Assembly: GCF_021010575.1 (NCBI RefSeq)
Contig: NZ_JAJNAG010000015.1
Coordinates: forward strand, 1 to 64,000
Direction of reading: 5' to 3'
Origin: Limnobaculum eriocheiris
Lineage (GTDB): Bacteria; Pseudomonadota; Gammaproteobacteria; Enterobacterales; Enterobacteriaceae
DNA length: 64,000 nt
Positions 39,891 through 48,685 of this stretch are shown piece by piece. Positions within the stretch are counted from its first letter, which is position 1; every line of letters starts with the position of its first letter. A model generated the notes under the pieces. That model had not been told where the DNA came from. It worked only from the letters and a program-made list of their open reading frames with translations, and ran no database searches. A program made the position numbers and the translations under genes.

Positions 39891-42560
39891 TTACTTTTTA
39901 GTTTTTTTGGCTGGTGTTTTGGCTTTGGTTTCAACAACAGGTTGCTGCTGTTCTTCAACGTAGCTACGCCCATAGTAAGTATCCAGCAAAATAGTTTTCA
40001 GTTCAGAGATTAACGGATAACGTGGGTTTGCACCGGTACATTGATCGTCAAACGCATCTTCAGATAACTTGTCAATTTTTGCCAGGAAATCAGCTTCAGG
40101 AACACCCGCTTCACGAATAGATGCCGGGATATCCAGTTCTTTTTTAATTTCATCTAACCAATTCAACAGTTTTTCAATTTTGGCGCCGGTACGGTCACCA
40201 GGGGCTGATAAACCTAAGTGGTCAGCAATTTCTGCATACTGACGGCGAGATTGCGGACGATCGTATTGGCTAAATGCAGTTTGTTTCGTTGGGTTGTCAT
40301 TTGCGTTATAGCGAATAACGTTACAGATTAACAACGCATTAGCTAAACCGTGTGGCAAATGGAATTCCGAACCTAATTTATGGGCCATGGAGTGGCACAC
40401 ACCCAGGAAGGCGTTAGCAAAGGCAATACCGGCAATAGTGGCGGCATTATGTACACGCTCGCGAGCAACCGGATTTTTGGCACCTTCTTTATAGCTAACC
40501 GGCAGATATTCTTTGAGCAATTTCAATGCCTGTAGAGCCTGCCCGTCAGTATATTCGTTAGCCAGAACAGATACATAAGCTTCTAATGCGTGGGTTACCG
40601 CATCCAGACCACCAAAAGCACAAAGTGATTTAGGCATGTTCATTACCAGGTTGGCATCAACAATGGCCATATCAGGCGTTAATGCATAATCAGCCAATGG
40701 GTATTTCATGCCGGTAGCATCATCGGTTACAACCGCAAACGGTGTTACTTCTGAACCTGTACCTGATGTAGTTGTTATTGCAATCATCTTGGCTTTAACA
40801 CCCATTTTCGGGAATTTATAGATACGCTTGCGAATATCCATAAATCTTAATGCCAGCTCTTCAAAGTGTGTTTCCGGATGCTCGTACATAACCCACATGA
40901 TTTTAGCCGCATCCATTGGTGAGCCACCGCCTAATGCGATAACCACATCAGGTTTAAAGGAGTGCATTTGTTCCGCCCCTTTGCGCACGATACTGAGGGT
41001 AGGATCCGCTTCAACTTCGAAGAAAACTTCAGTTTCAACGCCATACTGTTTTAGTACATTGGTGATTTGATCGGCATAGCCGTTATTGAATAAGAAACGG
41101 TCAGTAACGATAAAGGCACGTTTGGCACCATCGGTCGCAACTTCTTCTAAAGCAATGGGCAATGAACCACGACGGAAGTAAATTGATTTAGGAAGTTTAT
41201 GCCATAACATATTTTCTGCTCGCTTAGCCACAGTCTTCTTATTGATAAGATGTTTTGGTCCTACGTTCTCAGAAATTGAGTTGCCGCCCCATGAACCACA
41301 ACCTAAAGTCAGTGATGGTGCCAGTTTAAAGTTATACAGGTCACCGATACCACCCTGAGAGGTTGGGGTATTAATCAGAATACGGGCTGTTTTCATCTTA
41401 TCGCCGAAGTAAGCAATACGTTCACCCTGATTGTCCTGATCGGTATAAAGGCCTGACGTATGACCGATACCACCCATAGCAACCAGTTTTTCTGCTTTTT
41501 CTACGGCATCTTCAAAGTTTTTGGCACGATACATTGCCAACATTGGGGAAAGTTTTTCATGAGCAAAAGGTTCTGATTCATCAACTTGGCTAACTTCACC
41601 AATCAATACTTTGGTTGTAGCAGGAACAGTTACGCCAGCCATTTCTGCAATTTTCACCGCAGGTTGACCTACGATAGCCGCATTGATAGCGCCATTTTTC
41701 AGGATGATACCCTGTACGGCTTTTAATTCCTGGCCTTTCAGCATGTAACCGCCATGAGAAGCGAAACGTTCACGCACGGAATCATAAATTTTATCAACGA
41801 CGATAACAGACTGTTCAGACGCACAGATAACACCGTTATCGAAGGTTTTAGACATCAGGATTGAGGCGACAGCGCGCTTAATGTCAGCGGTTTCATCAAT
41901 AACAACAGGAGAGTTACCGGCACCTACACCAATAGCTGGTTTACCAGAGCTGTAAGCCGCCTTAACCATACCCGGACCACCGGTAGCAAGAATCAGGTTG
42001 ATATCCGGGTGATGCATTAACTGGTTCGATAATTCCACGCTTGGTACATCAATCCAACCGATAATATCTTTTGGTGCTCCGGCTTCAATTGCAGCTTGCA
42101 GAACGATGTTTGCTGCTTCATTTGTCGCGTTTTTAGCACGTGGATGTGGAGAGAAGATAATACCGTTGCGGGTTTTCAGGCTGATAAGTGCTTTAAAAAT
42201 AGCGGTAGATGTTGGGTTAGTGGTGGGAACAATACCACAGATAATACCGGTAGGTTCAGCAATAGTGATGGTACCAAAAGTTTCGTCTTCTTCCAGAATA
42301 CCGCAGGTTTTCTCATCTTTGTATTTGTTGTAAATGTATTCGGAAGCAAAGTGGTTTTTGATTACTTTATCTTCCACAATACCCATGCCGGATTCTTCTA
42401 CTGCCATTTTTGCCAGAGGAATACGCGCATTTGCTGCTGCTAAAGCGGCCGCTCTGAATATCTTATCGACTTGTTCTTGAGTATAATTAGCATACTCACG
42501 TTGAGCTTTTTTCACTCGTGCAACAAGCGCGTTAAGTTCAGTGGTGTTACTTACGGTCAT
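39891..42560 (-). CDS. adhE: Bifunctional acetaldehyde-CoA/alcohol dehydrogenase
   Basis: AdhE reduces acetyl-CoA to acetaldehyde and then ethanol in fermentation and assembles into long spirosomes. The 889-residue protein (E. coli 891) has an N-terminal aldehyde dehydrogenase half with the active Cys in NGVICASEQS, a linker, and a C-terminal iron-dependent alcohol dehydrogenase half with GGGSPMDAAK, GGLDAVTHALEAY and FLGVCHSMAHKLG, which supplies Fe-binding His residues. AGGAGAG precedes the ATG. A 470-base upstream region shared with the divergent ychE holds CRP and Cra sites. The C-terminal tail is Lys-rich (KAKTPAKKTKK), unlike the E. coli tail. Confidence 0.97.
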   Translation of the reverse strand: MTVSNTTELNALVARVKKAQREYANYTQEQVDKIFRAAALAAANARIPLAKMAVEESGMGIVEDKVIKNHFASEYIYNKYKDEKTCGILEEDETFGTITIAEPTGIICGIVPTTNPTSTAIFKALISLKTRNGIIFSPHPRAKNATNEAANIVLQAAIEAGAPKDIIGWIDVPSVELSNQLMHHPDINLILATGGPGMVKAAYSSGKPAIGVGAGNSPVVIDETADIKRAVASILMSKTFDNGVICASEQSVIVVDKIYDSVRERFASHGGYMLKGQELKAVQGIILKNGAINAAIVGQPAVKIAEMAGVTVPATTKVLIGEVSQVDESEPFAHEKLSPMLAMYRAKNFEDAVEKAEKLVAMGGIGHTSGLYTDQDNQGERIAYFGDKMKTARILINTPTSQGGIGDLYNFKLAPSLTLGCGSWGGNSISENVGPKHLINKKTVAKRAENMLWHKLPKSIYFRRGSLPIALEEVATDGAKRAFIVTDRFLFNNGYADQITNVLKQYGVETEVFFEVEADPTLSIVRKGAEQMHSFKPDVVIALGGGSPMDAAKIMWVMYEHPETHFEELALRFMDIRKRIYKFPKMGVKAKMIAITTTSGTGSEVTPFAVVTDDATGMKYPLADYALTPDMAIVDANLVMNMPKSLCAFGGLDAVTHALEAYVSVLANEYTDGQALQALKLLKEYLPVSYKEGAKNPVARERVHNAATIAGIAFANAFLGVCHSMAHKLGSEFHLPHGLANALLICNVIRYNANDNPTKQTAFSQYDRPQSRRQYAEIADHLGLSAPGDRTGAKIEKLLNWLDEIKKELDIPASIREAGVPEADFLAKIDKLSEDAFDDQCTGANPRYPLISELKTILLDTYYGRSYVEEQQQPVVETKAKTPAKKTKK

Positions 42561-42785
42561 GGTGACTCTCCTAAGATTGATAAATTTTTTTAGTGAGTAA
42601 GTCGCGATGCAAGTATTAAGTATAGTGAAAGCTCTGTTGTCTCAATACGATTTACTTACTGAAAAAATCTAATCTAACTTATTGTTATAACTAAATTTAA
42701 TTTTACCGGTAAATAATAAAGATGTTGCAAATGTCTGGATGTTTAGTACCTGTAATACAGCTTACCTATTCAGAGTGATCTATAT

Positions 42786-42801
42786 TGTGATTAATGTCAC
42801 A
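42786..42801. promoter_or_regulatory. CRP-cAMP binding site
   Basis: TGTGATTAATGTCACA is a perfect TGTGA-N6-TCACA match. It lies 226 bases upstream of adhE and 231 bases upstream of ychE, so it could serve either. Confidence 0.75.
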
Positions 42802-42811
42802 CAAATGGCGT

Positions 42812-42827
42812 GCTGACACCTTTCAGC
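42812..42827. promoter_or_regulatory. Cra (FruR) binding site
   Basis: GCTGACACCTTTCAGC matches the Cra consensus GCTGAAACGTTTCAGC at 14 of 16 bases. It sits 10 bases from the CRP site. Cra control of adhE is established in E. coli. Confidence 0.7.
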
Positions 42828-43031
42828 GGGCTGTTTTGTTACAGATTTGTCCATCAGGAAACCAGGCATTACATTTATATGTTATTCATTTGCTATAGTA
42901 AGGGTATATCTCTGCATTTTTCTATAACTGGGTGTTGTGTCCGGTTTTTAACGCTAGACCCTAAAAGATAACTCTATTACATTAAGCACCGTTTAAATTT
43001 GAGCTGCGGTCTATTACATAGGGAGTCCACA

Positions 43032-43679
43032 ATGGGCCATGCCATGTTGGATTTATCAGGATACATTAAGTTCCTTGTTGGTATGTTTGCATTAGTTAAT
43101 CCGGTAGGTATTCTTCCGGTCTTTATTAGTATGACGAATTATCAGTCGCCGGCTGCCAGAGATAAGACCAATCTAACGGCTAATTTATCCGTAGCCATTA
43201 TATTGTGGTGTTCACTGTTTTTAGGTGATGCGATATTGCATCTGTTTGGTATTTCAATTGACTCCTTCCGTATTGCAGGCGGTATTCTTATTGTGACCAT
43301 CGCTATGTCGATGATTAGCGGTAAGCTGGGGGAAGATAAACAGAACAAGCAAGAAAAAACTGAAACCGCGATTCGCGATAACGTTGGCGTTGTACCACTG
43401 GCGCTTCCACTAATGGCAGGGCCGGGGGCCATCAGTTCGACTATTGTCTGGAGCACCCGATATAACACCTGGATGGATTACCTGGGCTTCTTTATTGCGA
43501 TTGCTTTCTTCTCATTTTGCTGTTGGTTGCTATTCCGTGCTGCGCCTTTGTTAGTGCGTTTACTGGGCCAAACGGGTATTAACGTAGTAACACGTATTAT
43601 GGGGCTATTGCTGATGTCGTTGGGAATTGAGTTCATCATTACAGGGATTAAAGTTTCTTTCCCTGGGTTATTGAACTAA
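43032..43679 (+). CDS. ychE: MarC-family inner-membrane protein YchE
   Basis: YchE is a six-helix membrane protein of the MarC/NAAT family with no settled function. The frame is open 11 codons upstream, but GGGAG seven bases before ATG 43032 and the family N-terminus give 215 residues, the E. coli length. Conserved segments are GMFALVNPVGILPVFISMT, SFRIAGGILIVTIAMSMISG and PLALPLMAGPGAISS. It is divergent from adhE, as in E. coli. In E. coli the oppABCDF operon follows; here only an insertion-sequence scar separates it from yciU. Confidence 0.93.
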   Translation: MGHAMLDLSGYIKFLVGMFALVNPVGILPVFISMTNYQSPAARDKTNLTANLSVAIILWCSLFLGDAILHLFGISIDSFRIAGGILIVTIAMSMISGKLGEDKQNKQEKTETAIRDNVGVVPLALPLMAGPGAISSTIVWSTRYNTWMDYLGFFIAIAFFSFCCWLLFRAAPLLVRLLGQTGINVVTRIMGLLLMSLGIEFIITGIKVSFPGLLN

Positions 43680-43720
43680 AGGCGTTCAATAGTGAGAAGA
43701 TAACAAAAAGCCCCGCAATT

Positions 43721-43790
43721 TGGACTGCACCTCAAAAGTTGGATACCAACTGAGTAAGGTGCAGTTTTTTATGACTAAAGATGTAAATGG
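43721..43790 (+). mobile_element. IS3-family (IS150-like) left-end remnant
   Basis: TGGACTGCACCTCAAAAGTT resembles the terminal repeat of IS3/IS150-group elements and starts with TG as those ends do. It is followed by a hairpin, T6 and ATG 43771, the expected orfA start, but reads only MTKDVNGAD-like codons before running into yciU. A second copy with the same layout is at 53349. Only the left end is present; no right end or transposase body was found. Confidence 0.6.
43724..43770 (+). terminator. Terminator-like hairpin inside the IS remnant, after ychE
   Basis: ACTGCACCT (43724-43732) pairs with AGGTGCAGT (43757-43765), and inside it AGTTGG pairs with CCAACT around loop ATA. T6 follows directly. 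It probably ends ychE transcription. The half-terminator AAAAAGCCCCGC just upstream has lost its partner. Confidence 0.7.
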
Positions 43791-43796
43791 TGCGGA

Positions 43797-44132
43797 CTAC
43801 TCTTTCCAGAGAATATGGCAGAACTTATGGTTTTTCTCCCGGCTGATAAGGATCCGGGCAAAAATATCATCAACTTCGTCTTCTTCATTCGTTAAACCGA
43901 TAATAACTTCAGCAAAGAAATCCGGATTTAAATCAAAGTCTACATGTTCCAGCCACTCGTCAGAAGGGTCGTGCAGCTCTGCAGCTCCGCGATCTTCAAA
44001 TTGCAGGTTGAACAGAATGACATCTGCCGGGTCAAGATTGTCAGAAGCCAGTTCTAAAAAAATATCGTAAGCCTGATCCAATGTTTCGTCTTCATCCAAC
44101 CGGTTGTCTAAATCAAAATCTGCTATGTCCAT
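43797..44132 (-). CDS. yciU: DNA-mimic-like acidic protein YciU (DUF440)
   Basis: YciU is a small, strongly acidic protein whose family has been proposed to mimic double-stranded DNA; its partner is not certain. The 111-residue product closely follows E. coli YciU (109), with [35 protein letters not shown] and the C-terminal [14 protein letters not shown]. The C-terminus is intact although an IS remnant begins only a few bases beyond the stop. It is downstream of clsA on the same strand with a 36-base gap, the E. coli order. Confidence 0.93.
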   Translation of the reverse strand: MDIADFDLDNRLDEDETLDQAYDIFLELASDNLDPADVILFNLQFEDRGAAELHDPSDEWLEHVDFDLNPDFFAEVIIGLTNEEDEVDDIFARILISREKNHKFCHILWKE

Positions 44133-44168
44133 CGGGCGCTCATCAAAGAGAATATTTAAATGTTGTGG

Positions 44169-45629
44169 TTATAGTAATGGACTAAAGAAATAAAATAAAC
44201 GTTCGATTATTCGATTCCACATTGGCCGGATTGCCCACTCTTCCGGATTGAGAAGTGTTGAACGGGCGATATAGTCTTCCTGTACACAAGCCAAATCTTC
44301 AGCAAATGCCCGATCGTCAACGGTGACTGTTACTTCAAAATTTAACCACAAACTACGAATATCTAGATTTACTGTACCTACCAGACTGAGCTGGTCGTCA
44401 ACTAAAACACTTTTGGTATGAAGTAATCCGCCGTCAAACTGGTATATTTTTACACCTGCCTCAAGAAGCTCTGAGAAAAATGAACGGCTGGCCCAGCCAA
44501 CCATTAATGAATCATTTTTCTTCGGAACAATAATGTTAACGTCGATGCCTCTTTGAGCCGCTGTACAGATGGCATGTAGTAAATCATCGCTGGGAACCAG
44601 ATAAGGGGTGGTCATAATCAAACGCTTTCTGGCGGAATAGACGGAAGTTAGCAAAGCCTGATGGATCATCTCCTCAGGAAAACCCGGGCCAGAGGCGATA
44701 ACTTGTACCGTATGACCATCTTCTTCTTCAAAAGGTAGAATGGTTGCATCGGGGGCCTGAGGAAGCTGGCGTTTACCGGTTTCTATCTCCCAGTCGCAGG
44801 CATAAATAAGCCCCAGCATTGTTGCGGCAGGGCCCTGAATTCTCGCCATGAGATCAATCCATTGACCAACGCCGGAACCTTGCTTAAAGAAGCGGGGATC
44901 AACCATATTCATACTGCCAGTGTAGGCAATATTATTATCAATAATGACGATTTTACGGTGTTGGCGTAAATCCATGCGGCGCAAAAATACCCGCAACACA
45001 TTAACTTTTAATGCTTCAACCAGTTCAATACCGGCGTTTTTCATTAGCTCAGGGTAGGGGGTTCGGAAAAAATGCATACTCCCGGCAGAATCGAGCATGA
45101 CCCGGCAATGTACCCCCCGGCGGGCCGCAGCCATAAGCGCTTCGGCAACATTATCTACCTGACCACCGCTTTGCCAGATGTAAAACACCATCTCAATACT
45201 ATTTTTAGCCAAATCAATATCGTGAATCAGTGACTTTATGGTGTCTTCACTGGTGGTTAACAGCTGTAGCTGATTACCTCTGACGGCAGGAACGCCGTGG
45301 CGGTGGGCGCAGAGTTGGAACAATGGTTCTGATACCGGGCTAATGTGTGTGGCAAAAATATTTTGGCAGTTTTTTAACTCCCCTAACCAGGTTGCAGTCG
45401 ATGGCCACATCTCTTTGGCTCGTTCTGCACGTCGTTTACCGAGGTGAAGTTCCCCAAACAGGAGGTAAGCAACAATACCGACCAGAGGAAGGATATAGAT
45501 AACCAGTAACCAGGCCATGGCAGACGGGACAGAACGCCGCTTCATCAGTACCCGGAGCGTAACACCCGCTATCAGTAACCAGTAACCTAATACCAGTAAC
45601 CAGCTCAATACAGTATAGAAAGTGGTCAT
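44169..45629 (-). CDS. clsA: Cardiolipin synthase A
   Basis: ClsA condenses two phosphatidylglycerols into cardiolipin at the inner membrane. The 486-residue protein equals the E. coli length. Two N-terminal membrane helices (about 3-25 and 35-58) are followed by two phospholipase-D-type HKD motifs, HRKIVIID and HTKSVLVDD, which act together as one active site. [11 protein letters not shown] and [15 protein letters not shown] are the paired conserved segments after each HKD. yciU follows downstream; kch, which lies upstream in E. coli, is absent and yciY takes its place. Confidence 0.96.
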   Translation of the reverse strand: MTTFYTVLSWLLVLGYWLLIAGVTLRVLMKRRSVPSAMAWLLVIYILPLVGIVAYLLFGELHLGKRRAERAKEMWPSTATWLGELKNCQNIFATHISPVSEPLFQLCAHRHGVPAVRGNQLQLLTTSEDTIKSLIHDIDLAKNSIEMVFYIWQSGGQVDNVAEALMAAARRGVHCRVMLDSAGSMHFFRTPYPELMKNAGIELVEALKVNVLRVFLRRMDLRQHRKIVIIDNNIAYTGSMNMVDPRFFKQGSGVGQWIDLMARIQGPAATMLGLIYACDWEIETGKRQLPQAPDATILPFEEEDGHTVQVIASGPGFPEEMIHQALLTSVYSARKRLIMTTPYLVPSDDLLHAICTAAQRGIDVNIIVPKKNDSLMVGWASRSFFSELLEAGVKIYQFDGGLLHTKSVLVDDQLSLVGTVNLDIRSLWLNFEVTVTVDDRAFAEDLACVQEDYIARSTLLNPEEWAIRPMWNRIIERLFYFFSPLL

Positions 45630-45820
45630 CGGAAATTTGTTATCCTGTTTGCTTTAAAAATAGAGAGTTGAGTTTACGCAGAGTTGCGAAAAGGTAAAAC
45701 TCTTCTTTGAAGTCTATTATAGATTTTGTTACTTATTTTTTGATTTATTCATTCAAAAGAAAAAATTACCTGAGTTACAATCAACACACCTTACCGTTGT
45801 TTGAATATACCTTGGTCATT

Positions 45821-46000
45821 ATGCACAGATCCAGAACTGAAGTTGGACGCTGGCGCATGTTGCGGCAGGCACAACGCCGACGCCATCGCTGGCTGGAAGG
45901 TCAATCTCGCAGAAACAGCAGAATTCACCACATCAGAACAGAGAAACAGCTGGGGCGACAACAACGCTCTTTGCTCTATGCAAATATCCACGGAGGGTAA
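45821..46000 (+). CDS. yciY: Small basic protein YciY
   Basis: The open frame starts at 45707, but the conserved part begins at ATG 45821: RSRTEVGRWRMLRQAQRRRH, followed by RWLEGQSRRNSRIHHIR, closely matching E. coli YciY (57 residues against 59 here). The function is unknown. About one third of residues are Arg, Lys or His, so nucleic-acid binding is possible. No good ribosome binding site precedes the start. The genomic position between clsA and yciI is the E. coli one, which supports a real gene. Confidence 0.8.
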   Translation: MHRSRTEVGRWRMLRQAQRRRHRWLEGQSRRNSRIHHIRTEKQLGRQQRSLLYANIHGG

Positions 46001-46065
46001 TAACACAGGCGGTTAATGTGTTAGTTGGGGTTCCCTGATATTGAATGGAGAGAACCCCGACAGTA

Positions 46066-46362
46066 TTAAAACACACGCTTAAATGGTTTTACCGTTACTT
46101 TTTGATAAACACCTGCATCAACATAAGGGTCTTTATCAGCCCACGCTTTAGCTTCTGCCAGAGTAGTAAATTCAGCAATAATAACTGAACCAGAAAAACC
46201 AGCGGTTCCCGGGTCTTCACTGTCAGCAACAGGATTTGGACCTGCGACGACTAAACGATCTTCATCTTTCAGCGATTGTAAACGAGCCAGATGAGCAGGG
46301 CGAGCGGCGAGACGCTGCTCTAAAGAGCCAGGTACATCTTCAGCATAAATCAGATATAGCAC
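46066..46362 (-). CDS. yciI: YciI-family protein
   Basis: YciI is a 98-residue ferredoxin-like alpha/beta protein with a conserved His/Asp putative active site; its reaction is not settled. The frame is open nine codons further up, but GTG 46362 begins (M)[17 protein letters not shown], matches the E. coli N-terminus and has GAGGAAT nine bases before it; it also gives exactly the E. coli length. RPAHLARL and [17 protein letters not shown] carry the conserved residues. It is divergent from tonB, as in E. coli. Confidence 0.92.
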   Translation of the reverse strand: MLYLIYAEDVPGSLEQRLAARPAHLARLQSLKDEDRLVVAGPNPVADSEDPGTAGFSGSVIIAEFTTLAEAKAWADKDPYVDAGVYQKVTVKPFKRVF

Positions 46363-46527
46363 GGTATTATTCCTCGATGTTATTGTCACATTTGTCGGGC
46401 GATTAGGAAGATGATTTTACATGATTTATTACTCTGAATTACAGATATTATCACCAGTGTGATAAATGAAAAGATGCAGACTATCTTCTGGCAAATTGCT
46501 ACACTTGAAACATCAATATATTAAATT

Positions 46528-46546
46528 GATATTGAATCTCATTACC
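46528..46546. promoter_or_regulatory. Fur box upstream of tonB
   Basis: GATATTGAATCTCATTACC matches the 19-base Fur consensus at about 14 positions and lies some 33 bases before the tonB start. Iron repression of tonB is established in E. coli. Confidence 0.65.
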
Positions 46547-46578
46547 ATTTTCATTTAGAATTCCCCCATTCCAGAACA

Positions 46579-47367
46579 GTGAAGTGGTTCCTTTTGAAAA
46601 AATTCTTTCTGGCGCGTCGTTTTTCCTGGCCGCTTACCTTTTCAGTCTGTCTACATACATCGCTTATCGGTGGGTTGGTATTCGCCTCGATAAAAGATCA
46701 GATTGAAATTCCCGCACCAGATGATTCGGCTCCGATGAATGTTGTCATGGTTAATCCAGCGATGTTTGCCACTCCGGCAGAAGTAGCGGAGCAAAGTAGC
46801 CCGGCACAACAGCCAATGCCCGCACCAGAACCCGAGCCGGAAGAGGCTAAACCCGAACCAATTCCTGAGCCACCGCCGGTGGAAAAACCTAAATCTGTTG
46901 AAATAGAAAAACCGAAGCCCAAACCGGTTGAAGAGCCGAAAAAACAGCCCAAAAAAGGTCCTAAACCGAAAAGAGAACCGGTAAAGGAACGCGCTGAACA
47001 GGCGCCGGTAGAAAAGCCGGCGACAGCACCGATTACGACCACCAATACCAGCACGGTTGCCAGTGGTCCTGTCGCTTCTGTTAGCGGAGCTGCGCCGGCC
47101 ACAGGGTCGAAGATATTGAAACAGGTAGAACCTGCATACCCTAAACAGGCATTCGATCGCCGTATTGAAGGGCAGGTTGAGATTATGTTTGATATTGATG
47201 AAGATGGACGTATCGAGAATGTACGCATTCTGTCAGCTACGCCACCAAGGATGTTTGATCGGGATGTGAGAGCCGCGTTGAAAAAATGGCGCTATACCCC
47301 CGTTGTTGTTAAAGATAAAAAACTGACGATTATCTTTAAAATTGATGGAGGGGCCCAAATCCGCTAA
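46579..47367 (+). CDS. tonB: TonB energy transducer
   Basis: TonB couples the proton motive force from ExbB/ExbD to outer-membrane receptors for siderophores and vitamin B12. The 262-residue protein has an N-terminal anchor with SxxxH (about residues 17-38), a Pro-rich rod with Glu-Pro repeats then Lys-Pro repeats (about 80-135), a Thr/Ser/Ala linker, and the C-terminal domain (YPKQAFDRRIEGQVEIMFDI to the end). GTG 46579 is used; TTG 46594 is an alternative that removes five residues, and neither has a strong ribosome binding site. A Fur box lies upstream and a shared terminator downstream. Confidence 0.94.
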   Translation: MKWFLLKKFFLARRFSWPLTFSVCLHTSLIGGLVFASIKDQIEIPAPDDSAPMNVVMVNPAMFATPAEVAEQSSPAQQPMPAPEPEPEEAKPEPIPEPPPVEKPKSVEIEKPKPKPVEEPKKQPKKGPKPKREPVKERAEQAPVEKPATAPITTTNTSTVASGPVASVSGAAPATGSKILKQVEPAYPKQAFDRRIEGQVEIMFDIDEDGRIENVRILSATPPRMFDRDVRAALKKWRYTPVVVKDKKLTIIFKIDGGAQIR

Positions 47368-47388
47368 CGATTATGGATAGGTTGAACA

Positions 47389-47424
47389 AATAAAACAGGG
47401 TCGCTAATGCGACCCTGTTTTATT
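47389..47424. terminator. Bidirectional tonB/yciA terminator
   Basis: AATAAAACAGGGTCGC pairs perfectly with GCGACCCTGTTTTATT around loop TAAT, a 16-base stem between convergent genes. It is a strong terminator in both directions, as known for E. coli tonB. Confidence 0.93.
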
Positions 47425-47454
47425 ATTGAATTATTAACTTCAGCTAACATGAAA

Positions 47455-47874
47455 TCAATCAAATGAAAGATTTCTTTTGTTGTCTGGCAGTGAACGAGAA
47501 GTGCCTAAATCATTAACTGCCACATAGGTAAAGATTGCTTCGGTAACGCAATAGCGTTGTCCAATTGGTTCAGAAGAGACTTTCTTAACCCAGACTTCCA
47601 TATTCACCGTGATAGAGCTGCGGCCAGTGCGAATACAGTGTGCATAGCAACAAACTACATCACCGACAGTAACCGGTTTTAAGAAGGTAATGGCATCGAC
47701 GGCAACCGTTACAACACGTCCACGGGCAAGTTCTTTAGCCAGAATAGCACCACCAATATCCATTTGTGACATGATCCAACCACCAAAGATATCACCATTA
47801 GCGTTGGTATCTGCTGGCATTGCCAGAGTCCGGAGAACCAGCTCTCCACGAGGAGTACGATCTTGTTTGCTCAT
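47455..47874 (-). CDS. yciA: Acyl-CoA thioesterase YciA
   Basis: YciA is a hotdog-fold acyl-CoA hydrolase of broad range. The 139-residue protein has the catalytic Asn/Asp region DTNANGDIFGGWIMSQMDIG and the conserved VTVAVDAITFLKPV strand. In E. coli it is proposed to tune membrane composition together with yciB and yciC. The three genes are on the same strand here too, but other genes have been inserted between yciB and yciC. Confidence 0.95.
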   Translation of the reverse strand: MSKQDRTPRGELVLRTLAMPADTNANGDIFGGWIMSQMDIGGAILAKELARGRVVTVAVDAITFLKPVTVGDVVCCYAHCIRTGRSSITVNMEVWVKKVSSEPIGQRYCVTEAIFTYVAVNDLGTSRSLPDNKRNLSFD

Positions 47875-48041
47875 AATGTGTTTCTGACAGTATTTGTTAT
47901 AAGTGAAAGATAATGGCTTATCCGTTAAGCCTCAATTCAATTGCCGATATTATTTTTACCGCTCCCGGTGTCACACATAATGGGAGCAATAAAAATAAGC
48001 ATTTAATTATGGGTTATATCATGATTCGCTGATGAAAAAAC

Positions 48042-48605
48042 CTAATCGTGCTTGTCGCTGACCGGTGGGTTTTTCTGTTCGTCAGGAATATGGCGGTAGA
48101 TATAGATGCCGCTAAGTAATGTAAATACGAGGGTTAGCCCGGTCAGTCCGAACACTTTAAAGTTCATCCAGACATCCATGGACAGCCAAAATGCAACGTA
48201 AATATTGATAAGGCCACAGGCGAGGAAGAACAGTGCCCAGGCTATATTCAGCTTTGACCATACCTGTTCTGGTAGTGTGATCTCTTTGCCAAGCATACTT
48301 TTGATTAATAATTTTTTTAGCACAAACTGACTGAAAATTAACCCTAGGGAAAACAGGGTATAGATAGCCGTCACTTTCCATTTTATAAAGTCAGGAGAGT
48401 GGAAAATAATAGTTAAAGTGCCAAAAATGACCACCATGACAAAGGTCACGATCATCATTTTTTCTACTTTACGATATTTTATCAGGCTGTAAATGACAGC
48501 CAGCGCCGTTGCGACAATCAGTGCGCCGGAGGCGATAAATATGTCGTAGAGTTTGTAAAATGTGAAAAATACAATTAAGGGCAGAAAATCAAGAAACTGC
48601 TTCAT
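48042..48605 (-). CDS. yciB: Inner-membrane septation protein YciB
   Basis: YciB is a five-helix inner-membrane protein linked to septum and cell-envelope synthesis. ATG 48605 is chosen because GGAAAGAG lies before it and [14 protein letters not shown] is the conserved N-terminus; the upstream ATG adds four residues. Of 187 residues, [33 protein letters not shown] and [16 protein letters not shown] are family segments. The cytoplasmic tail ([13 protein letters not shown]) is a little longer than in E. coli. Confidence 0.95.
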   Translation of the reverse strand: MKQFLDFLPLIVFFTFYKLYDIFIASGALIVATALAVIYSLIKYRKVEKMMIVTFVMVVIFGTLTIIFHSPDFIKWKVTAIYTLFSLGLIFSQFVLKKLLIKSMLGKEITLPEQVWSKLNIAWALFFLACGLINIYVAFWLSMDVWMNFKVFGLTGLTLVFTLLSGIYIYRHIPDEQKNPPVSDKHD

Positions 48606-48685
48606 AGCTCTTTCCATTGGTCAGCAAGCTGCTGACTATACCGGATTTGGCGACAGGTTTACACTACCGCCAAAGTAACAAATAA

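Noticed and set aside
42096-42443. 115-residue plus-strand Cys-rich frame
   Set aside because: It lies fully inside adhE, whose protein match is unambiguous.
45707-45820. 38-residue N-terminal extension of yciY
   Set aside because: The conserved YciY sequence starts at 45821; the upstream part is A+T-rich and matches nothing in the family.
46698-47228. 176-residue minus-strand frame rich in Gly and Ser
   Set aside because: It is the antisense shadow of the tonB Pro-rich region; the Gly-Ser repeats are complements of Pro and Glu-Pro codons.
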